A DNA stretch of 9,181 bases from an uncultured Eubacteriales bacterium (GTDB lineage: Bacteria > Bacillota > Clostridia > Oscillospirales > Oscillospiraceae). The stretch covers positions 1 to 9,181 of the forward strand of contig USIH01000083.1 in the NCBI GenBank assembly GCA_900554705.1, written 5' to 3'. The notes beneath the pieces were generated by a model. The model was not told the origin of the DNA. It made no database searches and saw only the letters and a program-made list of their open reading frames with translations. The position numbers and the translations under genes were made by a program. Below, in pieces: positions 1-5,392 of this stretch (its first letter is position 1; each line of letters starts with the position of its first letter).

Positions 1-18
1 CTGCTGAGCTAGCGGGTC
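1..18 (-). tRNA. 5' end of a further tRNA, probably tRNA-Lys (cut by window edge)
   Basis: Read on the minus strand from position 18, the sequence GACCCGC-TA-GCTCAGCAG fits tRNA positions 1-18: a 7-nt acceptor strand, T8/A9, then the start of the D arm. The GACCCG start followed by TAGCTCAG is typical of bacterial tRNA-Lys, and Gln-Lys order is common in clostridial tRNA clusters, but the anticodon lies outside the window. Identity is therefore an inference. It would continue the tRNA-Gly-Arg-His-Gln operon. Confidence 0.55.
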
Positions 19-24
19 AAAGAA

Positions 25-52
25 TCGGAGCAAGGCACGTGCCTTGCTCCGA
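25..52 (-). terminator. Perfect 28-bp palindrome (hairpin) between tRNA-Gln and the next tRNA
   Basis: Two 14-nt arms (25-38 and 39-52) are exact inverse complements. As RNA this gives a 12-bp GC-rich stem closed by an ACGT loop. On the minus strand it is followed by TTCTTT, so it resembles an intrinsic terminator for the tRNA operon. The next tRNA starts only 6 nt later with no room for a new promoter, so it may instead be a leaky attenuator or an RNase processing signal. Confidence 0.55.
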
Positions 53-54
53 CA

Positions 55-129
55 TGGCTGGGATGGCAGGACTCGAACCTGCGAGTGCCAGAGTCAAAGT
101 CTGGTGCCTTACCGCTTGGCGACATCCCA
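55..129 (-). tRNA. tRNA-Gln (anticodon TTG)
   Basis: The minus strand folds as a complete tRNA. The acceptor TGGGATG (from 129) pairs with CATCCCA, and the discriminator is G with an encoded CCA at 57-55. The anticodon stem CCAGA/TCTGG closes the loop CTTTGAC, giving anticodon TTG (codon CAA). The T arm contains GGTTCGAGTCC. It is the fourth gene of the tRNA operon. Confidence 0.96.
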
Positions 130-155
130 ATGTGGAAGTCGCTGAAGGGGGAGAA

Positions 156-233
156 TGGGGTGAGTGAAGGGACTCGAACCCTCGGTCTTCAGAGCCACAA
201 TCTGACGCGTTAACCAACTACGCTACACCCACC
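156..233 (-). tRNA. tRNA-His (anticodon GTG)
   Basis: The minus strand folds as a tRNA with acceptor GTGGGTG paired to CACTCAC (one G-U). The anticodon stem TCAGA/TCTGA closes loop TTGTGGC, giving anticodon GTG. The histidine identity element is visible: an extra G(-1) at 233 opposite discriminator C73, followed by encoded CCA at 158-156. The T arm GAGGG-TTCGAGT-CCCTT is intact. Confidence 0.96.
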
Positions 234-308
234 ATATTGCTTCCCGCACAGAGGCGCCTGTGGCGCGCCTTCGTCCTGACGCTGCCCTTTCTCCGGTGTC
301 GTACGGAA

Positions 309-385
309 TGGTACGCCGGAAGGGACTCGAACCCCCCACCTACTGCTTAGAAGGCAGTTGCTCTATCCGGATGAGCTACCGGCGC
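309..385 (-). tRNA. tRNA-Arg (anticodon TCT)
   Basis: The minus strand folds as a 77-nt tRNA. The anticodon stem ACTGC/GCAGT closes loop CTTCTAA, giving anticodon TCT (codon AGA). The acceptor GCGCCGG pairs with CCGGCGT, leaving a G1-U72 wobble at the end. Discriminator A and CCA are encoded at 312-309. It sits only 3 nt downstream of tRNA-Gly. The 75 nt to the following tRNA-His (234-308) hold no further gene I can see. Confidence 0.96.
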
Positions 386-388
386 GTA

Positions 389-463
389 TGGAGCGAGTGA
401 TGGGAATCGAACCCACGCCCACAGCTTGGAAGGCTGTTGTACTAGCCGTTATACTACACCCGC
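389..463 (-). tRNA. tRNA-Gly (anticodon TCC)
   Basis: The minus strand folds as a complete tRNA with acceptor GCGGGTG. The anticodon stem ACAGC/GCTGT closes loop CTTCCAA, giving anticodon TCC (codon GGA). The T arm has GTGGGTTCGATTCCCAT, and CCA is encoded at 391-389. It is the first gene of the tRNA operon, about 20 nt downstream of the expected transcription start. Confidence 0.96.
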
Positions 464-489
464 ATAAAAGGTTCAACATCAGCCATAAA

Positions 490-518
490 ATAGTAGCATA
501 CTTCCGGTAGCTTGTCAA
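490..518 (-). promoter_or_regulatory. SigA-type promoter of the tRNA operon
   Basis: On the minus strand there is a perfect -35 TTGACA (513-518), a 17-nt spacer and a -10 TACTAT (490-495). The predicted start near 483 leaves about 20 nt of leader before tRNA-Gly. It lies just past the argS terminator, so the tRNA operon is independently transcribed. Confidence 0.85.
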
Positions 519-543
519 GGCTTATTTTTGTCTTTTGCAAGGA

Positions 544-580
544 AACGCACGCCCTGACGTATCTCTGACGGGCGTGCGTT
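544..580 (-). terminator. Terminator hairpin after argS
   Basis: An 11-bp perfect stem (544-554 with 570-580) encloses a 15-nt loop. It starts 8 nt past the argS stop codon on the minus strand. The minus-strand tail is only a short T run (TTTCC), while the plus side has a T-rich tail (GCTTTTGTTT). The only adjacent gene is argS, so termination of argS is the sensible reading. Confidence 0.7.
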
Positions 581-588
581 GCTTTTGT

Positions 589-2346
589 TTACATACGTGC
601 GGGGGCGGAGAAGCCCAGCAGGTCGATGCATTCCTCCAGCGCGCGCTTGGCCAGCGCGGCAAGGGCGACGTAGCCGCGCCGCTTTTCTTCGTCCGGTTCG
701 GAGAGGATGCGCGTTTCATGGTAGAACTTATTGGCGGCCGAGGCGACCTCGTAGGCATAGGCGCACACGGCGTTGGGCGCGCTGTCGCGATAGGCCATAT
801 AGAGCTGGTCGGGCATCTGACAGAGCGTCAGCCCCAGCGCCTTGGCCGAGGGGTTATCCGCAGGCCGGATGGGCAGCGTGTCGACGGGCTTGCCGTAGCG
901 GTTGAGGATCGAGCCGATGCGCACGATGGTATAGAGGAGATACGGGCCGGTGTTGCCCTCAAAGGCGGCAAAGCGCTCCAGATCGAAGATATAGTCCTTC
1001 GTAGCAAGGTTAGACAGATCGCCGTACTTGAGCGCGCCGATGGCGATCTTCTTCGCCGTCTCGTGCGCCTCATCGCCCTGAAGCGTCTGGTTTTCCGCAA
1101 TGCGGTCCTCCACATAGCGCGTCACGTCGGCGATCAGTGTCTCCAGCCGCACCAGACCGCCCTCGCGGGTCTTGAAGGGCTTGCCGTCTTTGCCGTTCAT
1201 CGTGCCGAAGCCGATGTGCTGAAGCTCCGTCGTCGCCGGTGCGATGCCGCTCTTGCGCGCCGCACGGAACACCTGCTCGAAGTGCAGGTTCTGCCGCTTG
1301 TCCGTCACGTAAAGGATCTTGTCGGGGTGGTAGTCCTCCATGCGCTGCACGATCGTTGCAAGGTCGGTCGTCGCGTAGAGCGTCGCGCCGTCGCGCTTGA
1401 CCATGATGCACGGAGGCACTTCCTTGCGGTCGCCCTCCTGCGCTACCTCGATGACCTTCGCGCCGTCGCTGTCCTTGAGCAGACCCTCCGCCTCCAGCCG
1501 CCGGAGCATGGGCGGGATATAAGGCTCGGCGTCGCTCTCACCCTTCCAGACGTCGAAGGTGACGTCCAGATTTTCATAGTTTTTCCGCAGATCCGCCACG
1601 GAGATGGCAAGGATCTTCTGCCATAGGGCGTAGTAGCCCCGCTGGTGCGCTTGCAGCTGCGCCGTGATCTCATGCGCCTTGGCGGCAAAGACGGGGTCCT
1701 CCTTGCTTTTGCCGCTGGCGAAGGGGTACAGCTCCTCCAGCTCCGTCACGGTGCAGGGGGCTTCCTCCGGATATGCGCCGATAAAGTCGGGGTCAAAGTA
1801 GGGAAGCTCGGGCTTGCGCTCCTGCAGCTCCGCGATGACCAGACCCATTTGCAGCCCCCAGTCGCCCAGATGGATGTCGCCGATCACGTCGTCGCCGAAA
1901 TAGCGGTAGATGCGCTTGATGCTCTCGCCGATGATGGCGGGGCGCAGATGCCCCACGTGCAGCGGCTTTGCCACGTTCGGCCCGCCGTAGTCCAAAACAA
2001 CACGCCGGTGCGTCGGCGCGTCCGTCACGCCGAGGCGCGCGCCCTCGCGCATGGCGTTAAGGTGCGCGGCGAGGTAGTCCTCCCGCAGGCGCAGATTGAG
2101 GAAGCCCGGCGCGACGGCCTCCACGGTGGAGAAAGCGTCGCAGGCGCGCAGCTGCTGCGCCACCTCGCCCGCGATGACCACGGGCGCCTTGTGCGCAGCC
2201 TTTGCCGCGGGCATAGCGCCGTTGCATTGAAATTCGCACAGGTCGGGGCGATTCGACGGGGTGACTCTGCCGCACTGCGCCGGATAGCCCGCCGCTTCAA
2301 ATGCGGCGCCGACAAGGGCGGAAAGACGATCGATCAGATGTTCCAT
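589..2346 (-). CDS. argS: Arginyl-tRNA synthetase
   Basis: This cytoplasmic class I synthetase charges tRNA-Arg with arginine using ATP. It is 585 aa, the usual ArgRS length. The order seen is an N-terminal additional domain (about 1-90), the Rossmann catalytic core with the HIGH-type motif HVGH at 130-133 inside NVAKPLHVGHLRPAIIG, the ArgRS stretch GKDGKPFKTR at 385-394 where other class I enzymes have KMSK, EGNTGPYLLYT at about 463-473, and a DALR-type anticodon-binding helical domain to the end, closing with SAPARM. The ATG at 2346 has a strong AAAGGAG (2354-2360) 7 nt upstream, which also overlaps the stop codon of the preceding gene. That suggests translational coupling in a two-gene operon. 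A tRNA operon including tRNA-Arg(TCT) follows directly but has its own promoter. Confidence 0.97.
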   Translation of the reverse strand: MEHLIDRLSALVGAAFEAAGYPAQCGRVTPSNRPDLCEFQCNGAMPAAKAAHKAPVVIAGEVAQQLRACDAFSTVEAVAPGFLNLRLREDYLAAHLNAMREGARLGVTDAPTHRRVVLDYGGPNVAKPLHVGHLRPAIIGESIKRIYRYFGDDVIGDIHLGDWGLQMGLVIAELQERKPELPYFDPDFIGAYPEEAPCTVTELEELYPFASGKSKEDPVFAAKAHEITAQLQAHQRGYYALWQKILAISVADLRKNYENLDVTFDVWKGESDAEPYIPPMLRRLEAEGLLKDSDGAKVIEVAQEGDRKEVPPCIMVKRDGATLYATTDLATIVQRMEDYHPDKILYVTDKRQNLHFEQVFRAARKSGIAPATTELQHIGFGTMNGKDGKPFKTREGGLVRLETLIADVTRYVEDRIAENQTLQGDEAHETAKKIAIGALKYGDLSNLATKDYIFDLERFAAFEGNTGPYLLYTIVRIGSILNRYGKPVDTLPIRPADNPSAKALGLTLCQMPDQLYMAYRDSAPNAVCAYAYEVASAANKFYHETRILSEPDEEKRRGYVALAALAKRALEECIDLLGFSAPARM

Positions 2347-2358
2347 AGCAATACTCCT

Positions 2359-2826
2359 TTATCCAACAAGAAAATCAAGCGCCGTGATGCCCAGCGTCAT
2401 GATCAGAGTGACGGCCAGACCGGCAAGCAGCACGCCGAGGAAGATCGTCGGCAGGGCGCGCATGAGGCGCATTTCCATCAGGGCGGCGACCAGCGCGCCC
2501 GTCCACGCGCCGGTTCCCGGGAGAGGAATGGCGACAAAGAGGCACAAGCCGACAGTCTCCGACTTTTTGACTTTTTTGCTTTTGCTCCGCCCGCGCGCTT
2601 CGATTTTTTCGGCGAGGCGGCACAGACGCGGGCGCGTCTTCATCCACGCCAGCACGCGGCGCACAAACAGAAGAATGAAGGGAACCGGCAAAAGGTTGCC
2701 GACTACGCTCAACGCGTAGACCAGCCACGGCTCCAAGTCGTGCGCAAGACCGTAAGGGATCGCGCCGCGCAGCTCTATCACGGGAACCATGGAGAGCAGA
2801 AACGTGAATAGGTAGTTTTTTAGCAT
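2359..2826 (-). CDS. Small multidrug export family (COG2426) membrane protein
   Basis: This is a 155-aa hydrophobic protein. It has membrane segments at about residues 4-28 and 33-57, a basic loop at 61-90 (KSKSKK-like), and further segments at about 92-117 and 123-152. PVIELRGAIP (15-24) and IPLPGTGAWTG (100-110) are two related half-motifs, the pattern I associate with the COG2426 / Sm_multidrug_ex (PF06695) family. The family name implies export, but the substrate is not established and I assign none. The ATG at 2826 is chosen because GGGAG lies 7 nt upstream and a good promoter lies just beyond. The open frame runs further upstream to 3045 but that part is promoter DNA. The gene ends 12 nt before argS and is the first gene of that operon. 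Confidence 0.85.
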   Translation of the reverse strand: MLKNYLFTFLLSMVPVIELRGAIPYGLAHDLEPWLVYALSVVGNLLPVPFILLFVRRVLAWMKTRPRLCRLAEKIEARGRSKSKKVKKSETVGLCLFVAIPLPGTGAWTGALVAALMEMRLMRALPTIFLGVLLAGLAVTLIMTLGITALDFLVG

Positions 2827-2857
2827 GAGCGTTCTCCCATCCAAAAGATACAAAGTC

Positions 2858-2886
2858 ACTATACCACACCCGCTGCCAAAAAGCAA
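2858..2886 (-). promoter_or_regulatory. Promoter of the membrane protein-argS operon
   Basis: On the minus strand there is a -35 TTGCTT (2881-2886), a 17-nt spacer and a -10 TATAGT (2858-2863). The -10 is preceded by TGG, giving an extended -10. The predicted start is about 25 nt upstream of the ATG at 2826. Confidence 0.75.
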
Positions 2887-2962
2887 GAAGGAGGAAGGCT
2901 CCTGCTCGATACCGATCGGGTCGCCGATGCGGCACGCCGTGGGTTCATTTCGCGTAAAAATG

Positions 2963-2995
2963 GGCAGAATGTTCTCTGCCGCCGGTACATAGACT
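2963..2995 (+). promoter_or_regulatory. Candidate SigE-like promoter and small inverted repeat upstream of spoIID
   Basis: CATAGACT at 2988-2995 resembles the SigE -10 (CATACAnT), with ATG at 2969-2971 sixteen nt upstream in place of the ATA -35 element. Mother-cell SigE control is what is known for spoIID in Bacillus. A 6-bp inverted repeat GGCAGA/TCTGCC (2963-2968 with 2975-2980) overlaps the -35 position. The match is imperfect and rests partly on knowing the gene. No convincing SigA promoter is visible here. Confidence 0.35.
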
Positions 2996-3023
2996 GGAAA
3001 AAACGAAAGCGGAGGTACAAGGT

Positions 3024-4004
3024 ATGATGAAACGGAATATTGCATGGATCGTGGCGCTGTGCCTGTGCTGCGGCGCGGCGGGCTATTTGCTGCGCGGTGT
3101 GCGGCGGACGGACAAGCAGGTGCCGACCGCTGCCTCGACCGTGCCGGTCACGCAGACGGAGCGGCAGACGGCGGAGACGACACCCGTTTCCTTTGACCGC
3201 ACGCTCACGCTGCGGCTGCTGACGGACGATGGGGTGCGGGAGATCTCGCTGCACGACTATCTTGTCGGCGTGCTGGCGGCGGAGCTGCCGTCGGATTTTC
3301 CGACCGAGGCGCTGCGGGCGCAGGCCGTCGCTTCGCGCACTTTTGCGCTGCGCAAGGCGGCGGCGAACAAGCACACCGGCGCGGATGTCTGCGCAAGCGC
3401 AGCGTGCTGTCAGGGTTGGCGGGAGGAGCGCGATGCGGCCTTTGAGGCGGCGGTCAGTACGACGGACGGTCTGGTGCTGACCTATGACGGCGCGCTCATC
3501 GATGCGACCTTCTTCTCCAGTGCCGCCGGAAGAACGGAGGCAGCGGTCGCCGTCTGGGGCGGCGAGGTGCCTTACCTGCAATCGGTCGAAAGTCCGGAGG
3601 ACACACCCTATGCCGCGCAAAGCGAGTGCATCGACGCGCAGACCTTCGCAGACACCCTGACTGCCGCCCATCCGGAGCTTTCCCTGAGCGGCGCGCCGGA
3701 AACGTGGTTCGGCGCGGTGGAGCGCAGCACAGGCGGCGGTATCGCGCGCATCGAGATCGGCGGGCAGTGGATCGCGGGCACCGAGCTGCGCAGGCTCTTC
3801 TCCCTGCGCTCGACGGATATGGAGCTTGTGCCGCTGACGGACGGCGTGCAGATCACGACCCACGGCTACGGGCACCGCGTCGGTATGAGCCAATACGGCG
3901 CGCGCACCATGGCGTTACAGGGGTCTGACTTTGAGGAGATCCTCCTGCACTACTACAGCGGCGCGCGCATCGAGCAGCTCCGCCGCACGGAGGGCGTATC
4001 GTAA
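3024..4004 (+). CDS. spoIID: SpoIID/LytB-type peptidoglycan lytic transglycosylase
   Basis: SpoIID cleaves denuded glycan strands in the septum during forespore engulfment, acting outside the mother-cell membrane with SpoIIM and SpoIIP. The 326-aa protein has an N-terminal membrane anchor (about 6-24), a Thr/Pro-rich linker (30-57), and the SpoIID domain. That domain includes YLVGVLAAELPSDFP, where Glu87 matches the catalytic glutamate of the family, then EALRAQAVASRTFAL, and a C-terminal GHRVGMSQYGARTMA (283-297). His117, Cys123 and Cys129 are spaced like the zinc site I recall for Clostridioides difficile SpoIID. The length fits the family. The first of two tandem ATGs is chosen because GGAGG (3011-3015) lies 8 nt upstream. 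The gene is monocistronic and ends in a strong terminator. A vegetative SpoIID-like paralogue cannot be excluded. Confidence 0.9.
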   Translation: MMKRNIAWIVALCLCCGAAGYLLRGVRRTDKQVPTAASTVPVTQTERQTAETTPVSFDRTLTLRLLTDDGVREISLHDYLVGVLAAELPSDFPTEALRAQAVASRTFALRKAAANKHTGADVCASAACCQGWREERDAAFEAAVSTTDGLVLTYDGALIDATFFSSAAGRTEAAVAVWGGEVPYLQSVESPEDTPYAAQSECIDAQTFADTLTAAHPELSLSGAPETWFGAVERSTGGGIARIEIGGQWIAGTELRRLFSLRSTDMELVPLTDGVQITTHGYGHRVGMSQYGARTMALQGSDFEEILLHYYSGARIEQLRRTEGVS

Positions 4005-4011
4005 ATAAGGA

Positions 4012-4050
4012 AACCCGTGCGCAGGCTTTTTGCGGCTGCGCACGGGTTTT
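4012..4050 (+). terminator. Intrinsic terminator of spoIID
   Basis: A perfect 13-bp stem (4012-4024 with 4036-4048) encloses an 11-nt loop and runs into TTTT (4047-4050). It starts 7 nt after the stop codon. Confidence 0.9.
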
Positions 4051-4063
4051 GCGGTTCTGCGTG

Positions 4064-4093
4064 CGCGCCGTGCCAGCTTCGGCGCACGGCGCG
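4064..4093. repeat. Second GC-rich stem-loop in the spoIID-lipoprotein gap
   Basis: A perfect 10-bp stem, CGCGCCGTGC (4064-4073) with GCACGGCGCG (4084-4093), has a 10-nt loop. No T tract follows on either strand, so it is not a second classical terminator. It lies between the spoIID terminator and the promoter at 4113. Its function is unknown. Confidence 0.6.
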
Positions 4094-4112
4094 AAAAACG
4101 CGAAAGGGTGGC

Positions 4113-4141
4113 TTGCATTTATGGAAAGTCTGTGGTAAAAT
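4113..4141 (+). promoter_or_regulatory. SigA-type promoter of the structured RNA leader
   Basis: There is a -35 TTGCAT (4113-4118), a 17-nt spacer ending TGTGG, and a -10 TAAAAT (4136-4141). The predicted start falls at about 4148, at the base of the outer stem of the RNA described next. I see no good promoter closer to the lipoprotein gene: TACAAT at 4385-4390 lacks a partner -35 at the right distance. Confidence 0.7.
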
Positions 4142-4147
4142 ATGCTT

Positions 4148-4307
4148 GCGACACATCTGAATAAGAAAGCCATGATAGGTGCATTTCCCTTTCGGTAAAA
4201 ATGCATCCTCTGTTTTTGCACCTATATGGCGTAAAAGATGTGTCGCAGCATTTGAGGCTATGCATTTTTCGGTGTGTAGCCTCTCAGGCTACACACTTTT
4301 TATTTTT
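4148..4307 (+). ncRNA. Candidate structured leader RNA or small RNA (no family recognised)
   Basis: The region is an imperfect nested hairpin followed by a terminator. The outer 12-bp stem is 4147-4158 with 4236-4247. An asymmetric internal loop follows (10 nt 4159-4168; 5 nt 4231-4235). A 14-bp inner stem is 4169-4183 with 4217-4230, with a single bulged G at 4174. The apical part is 33 nt. Inside it TGCATTT (4180-4186) can instead pair with AAATGCA (4199-4205), opening the top of the inner stem. Downstream, GAGGCTA (4254-4260) can pair with TAGCCTC (4277-4283), which would destroy the terminator at 4272-4307. A promoter starts it precisely, so it is either a riboswitch-like leader for the lipoprotein gene or a free small RNA of about 160 nt. 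No protein gene is supported across 4051-4323. Confidence 0.5.
4272..4307 (+). terminator. Strong intrinsic terminator ending the structured RNA
   Basis: A 10-bp perfect stem (4272-4281 with 4287-4296) has a short TCTCA loop. It is followed by TTTTT-A-TTTTT (4297-4307), the best terminator in the window. It lies about 100 nt upstream of the lipoprotein start codon and would block expression from the promoter at 4113 unless anti-terminated. Confidence 0.85.
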
Positions 4308-4323
4308 ACTGGAGGGAAAACAG

Positions 4324-4353
4324 ATGGCCGATATGTGCATGAGGTCGCCGTGA
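4324..4353 (+). CDS. Possible 9-codon leader ORF (MADMCMRSP)
   Basis: An ATG at 4324 follows GGAGGG (4311-4316) by 7 nt, one of the best ribosome binding sites in the window. The frame closes with TGA after nine codons, encoding MADMCMRSP. It begins right after the terminator T tract and ends 54 nt before the lipoprotein. It could be a leader or uptake peptide, or the remnant of a lost gene start. The three Met codons in nine are unusual. No homologue is claimed. Confidence 0.35.
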   Translation: MADMCMRSP

Positions 4354-4407
4354 ACGCGGTGCGTGTTGTAATAGAAACAAAGAATACAATAAATGAGGTA
4401 AAAGACG

Positions 4408-5076
4408 ATGAAAAAAATATTTGCGCTGCTTTTGGCAGCAGTCATGTGCTTCTCCCTTGTTGCTTGCGGCGGCGGAGAGAAGGGGAATGCTGACAAGATC
4501 ACAGAGGAAAGTCCGGCCACCAGCATCACAGAAGAAAGCCCCTTCACGAACATCGCGGTGGGTGATGAGGTGATTTTCGGCAATTACAACGGAGATATCA
4601 AATGGATCGTGCTGGATGTGCAAGAAGACCACGCAGTGTTACTGTGCAAAACGGCCATTGCACCCAAGTCAAATTATAGCGTCGACGGGAAATGGCACAC
4701 TTCAGAAATGCTCTCTCATATGAGCATGCTTGCCGGACGTATGTTTACTGACGAGCAAAAGAATCAAACAATGCACCCCATTTTAGACGGGGAAGAATCC
4801 AAGGGTTATATGTTTTTGCTGAATAGTGAAGAGGTAGACACCTATATGCCCGGAGAAGACAACGAGTGGCGTTTGGCGATGGCCTCCGAGACGGCGATCA
4901 AGGATGGCGTGAAAGTTTATGAAAATGCGATGGGAACCGGAGCGTATTGCAACTGGATCCTTCGTGATGGCGCATGGGTAGGCGGACAGCGAGGAAACGC
5001 GGGCAAGCTCGTCAATACAACGGAACAGAAGTATGGATATGGCATTCGCCCGGCTATCTGGGTAAGCATTCCGTGA
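4408..5076 (+). CDS. Putative lipoprotein with a DUF6273-type domain
   Basis: This is a 222-aa exported protein. The N-terminus is a lipoprotein signal peptide: MKK, a hydrophobic stretch, then lipobox LVAC with Cys20, followed by GGGEKG. A tandem 9-residue repeat (ITEESPATS/ITEESPFTN, residues 31-48) forms the linker. The rest resembles DUF6273: GNYNGDIKWIVLDV near residue 58, KWHTSEML near 94, and the ending GYGIRPAIWVSIP. The function of that domain is unknown, and the protein presumably sits on the outer face of the membrane. The RBS is GAGG (4395-4398), 9 nt upstream. Base composition is clearly more A+T-rich than in flanking genes, which together with the unusual upstream region suggests horizontal acquisition. 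It has its own terminator, so apart from the leader it is monocistronic. Confidence 0.75.
   Translation: MKKIFALLLAAVMCFSLVACGGGEKGNADKITEESPATSITEESPFTNIAVGDEVIFGNYNGDIKWIVLDVQEDHAVLLCKTAIAPKSNYSVDGKWHTSEMLSHMSMLAGRMFTDEQKNQTMHPILDGEESKGYMFLLNSEEVDTYMPGEDNEWRLAMASETAIKDGVKVYENAMGTGAYCNWILRDGAWVGGQRGNAGKLVNTTEQKYGYGIRPAIWVSIP
4498..4551 (+). repeat. 27-bp in-frame tandem duplication in the lipoprotein linker
   Basis: Codons for ITEESPATS (4498-4524) and ITEESPFTN (4525-4551) are two diverged copies of a 27-nt unit. It lies just after the lipidated cysteine and would lengthen the flexible tether without altering the folded domain. Confidence 0.8.
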
Positions 5077-5087
5077 AAAACTCTTTA

Positions 5088-5119
5088 AGCGCGGGGCACA
5101 AGCCCTGCGCTACATTTTT
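5088..5119 (+). terminator. Intrinsic terminator of the lipoprotein gene
   Basis: A 10-bp stem (5088-5097 with 5102-5111, one G-U pair) with an ACAA loop is followed by ACA and TTTTT (5115-5119). It starts 11 nt past the stop codon. Confidence 0.85.
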
Positions 5120-5165
5120 CCGACCTTTGGACAATTGAAAAAGGCGGCGGGACACGCAAAGGACA

Positions 5166-5203
5166 CAAAAGGAGAGGAAGCGGAGTTGTTTCCGCTTCCT
5201 CTC
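5166..5203 (-). terminator. Intrinsic terminator of the perR-rbr-BFD-rubredoxin operon
   Basis: A perfect 13-bp stem (5172-5184 with 5191-5203) has a 6-nt loop. On the minus strand it is followed by C and TTTTGT (5170-5165). It lies 16 nt beyond the rubredoxin stop codon. The plus side lacks a T run, so it serves the minus-strand operon. Confidence 0.85.
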
Positions 5204-5219
5204 AAAGGGCTTGTTTCGT

Positions 5220-5375
5220 TTATTCCGCGGGATAAAAGGCATCCTTACTCAGGCCACAGGTGGGGCAGACCCAATCTTCGGGGACATCCTCCCAGGCTGT
5301 GCCGGGGGCTACACCGTTTTCGGGGTCGCCCAAGGCGGGGTCGTAGACATAGCCGCAGGGACATTCGTATTTCAT
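5220..5375 (-). CDS. Rubredoxin (51 aa) with shortened first Cys motif
   Basis: Rubredoxins carry one electron on a single Fe bound by four cysteines and in anaerobes feed rubrerythrins and other oxygen or peroxide reductases. This small protein reads [13 protein letters not shown], then [26 protein letters not shown] and a short tail, matching classical rubredoxin along its whole length. The ligands would be Cys5, Cys7, Cys37 and Cys40. The first pair is C-P-C-G instead of the usual C-x-x-C-G, one residue short. The codons across this point read cleanly on the minus strand, so it is not an obvious frameshift. AAAGGA lies 7 nt upstream of the ATG. It is the last gene of the operon, 17 nt after the BFD-like gene. 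Confidence 0.92.
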   Translation of the reverse strand: MKYECPCGYVYDPALGDPENGVAPGTAWEDVPEDWVCPTCGLSKDAFYPAE

Positions 5376-5392
5376 AGCAGTTTCCTTTCTGT

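Noticed and set aside
385..394. Missing KMSK motif in ArgRS (protein residues 385-394)
   Set aside because: Many arginyl-tRNA synthetases lack a canonical KMSK; GKDGKPFKTR is the usual family sequence there, so it is not a defect.
535..1626. 363-aa plus-strand open frame opposite argS
   Set aside because: It is antisense to a clear argS, has no ribosome binding site and shows low-complexity Arg/Val/Leu composition typical of a GC-rich shadow frame.
1645..2811. 388-aa plus-strand open frame across argS and the membrane-protein gene
   Set aside because: It is antisense to two recognisable genes and shows no domain-like sequence or Shine-Dalgarno.
2859..3893. 344-aa minus-strand open frame opposite spoIID
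   Set aside because: It is Arg-rich and runs through the divergent promoter region. The plus strand carries clear SpoIID motifs.
4147..4305. 6S RNA for the structured element
   Set aside because: The 5'-start stem and internal loop are reminiscent, but the closed fold is only about 100 nt, the bubble is small and asymmetric, and I see no clear 6S consensus.
4179..4493. 104-aa plus-strand open frame across the structured RNA
   Set aside because: It spans stems, the terminator and the start of the lipoprotein in another frame, has no Shine-Dalgarno, and its start lies in the inner stem.
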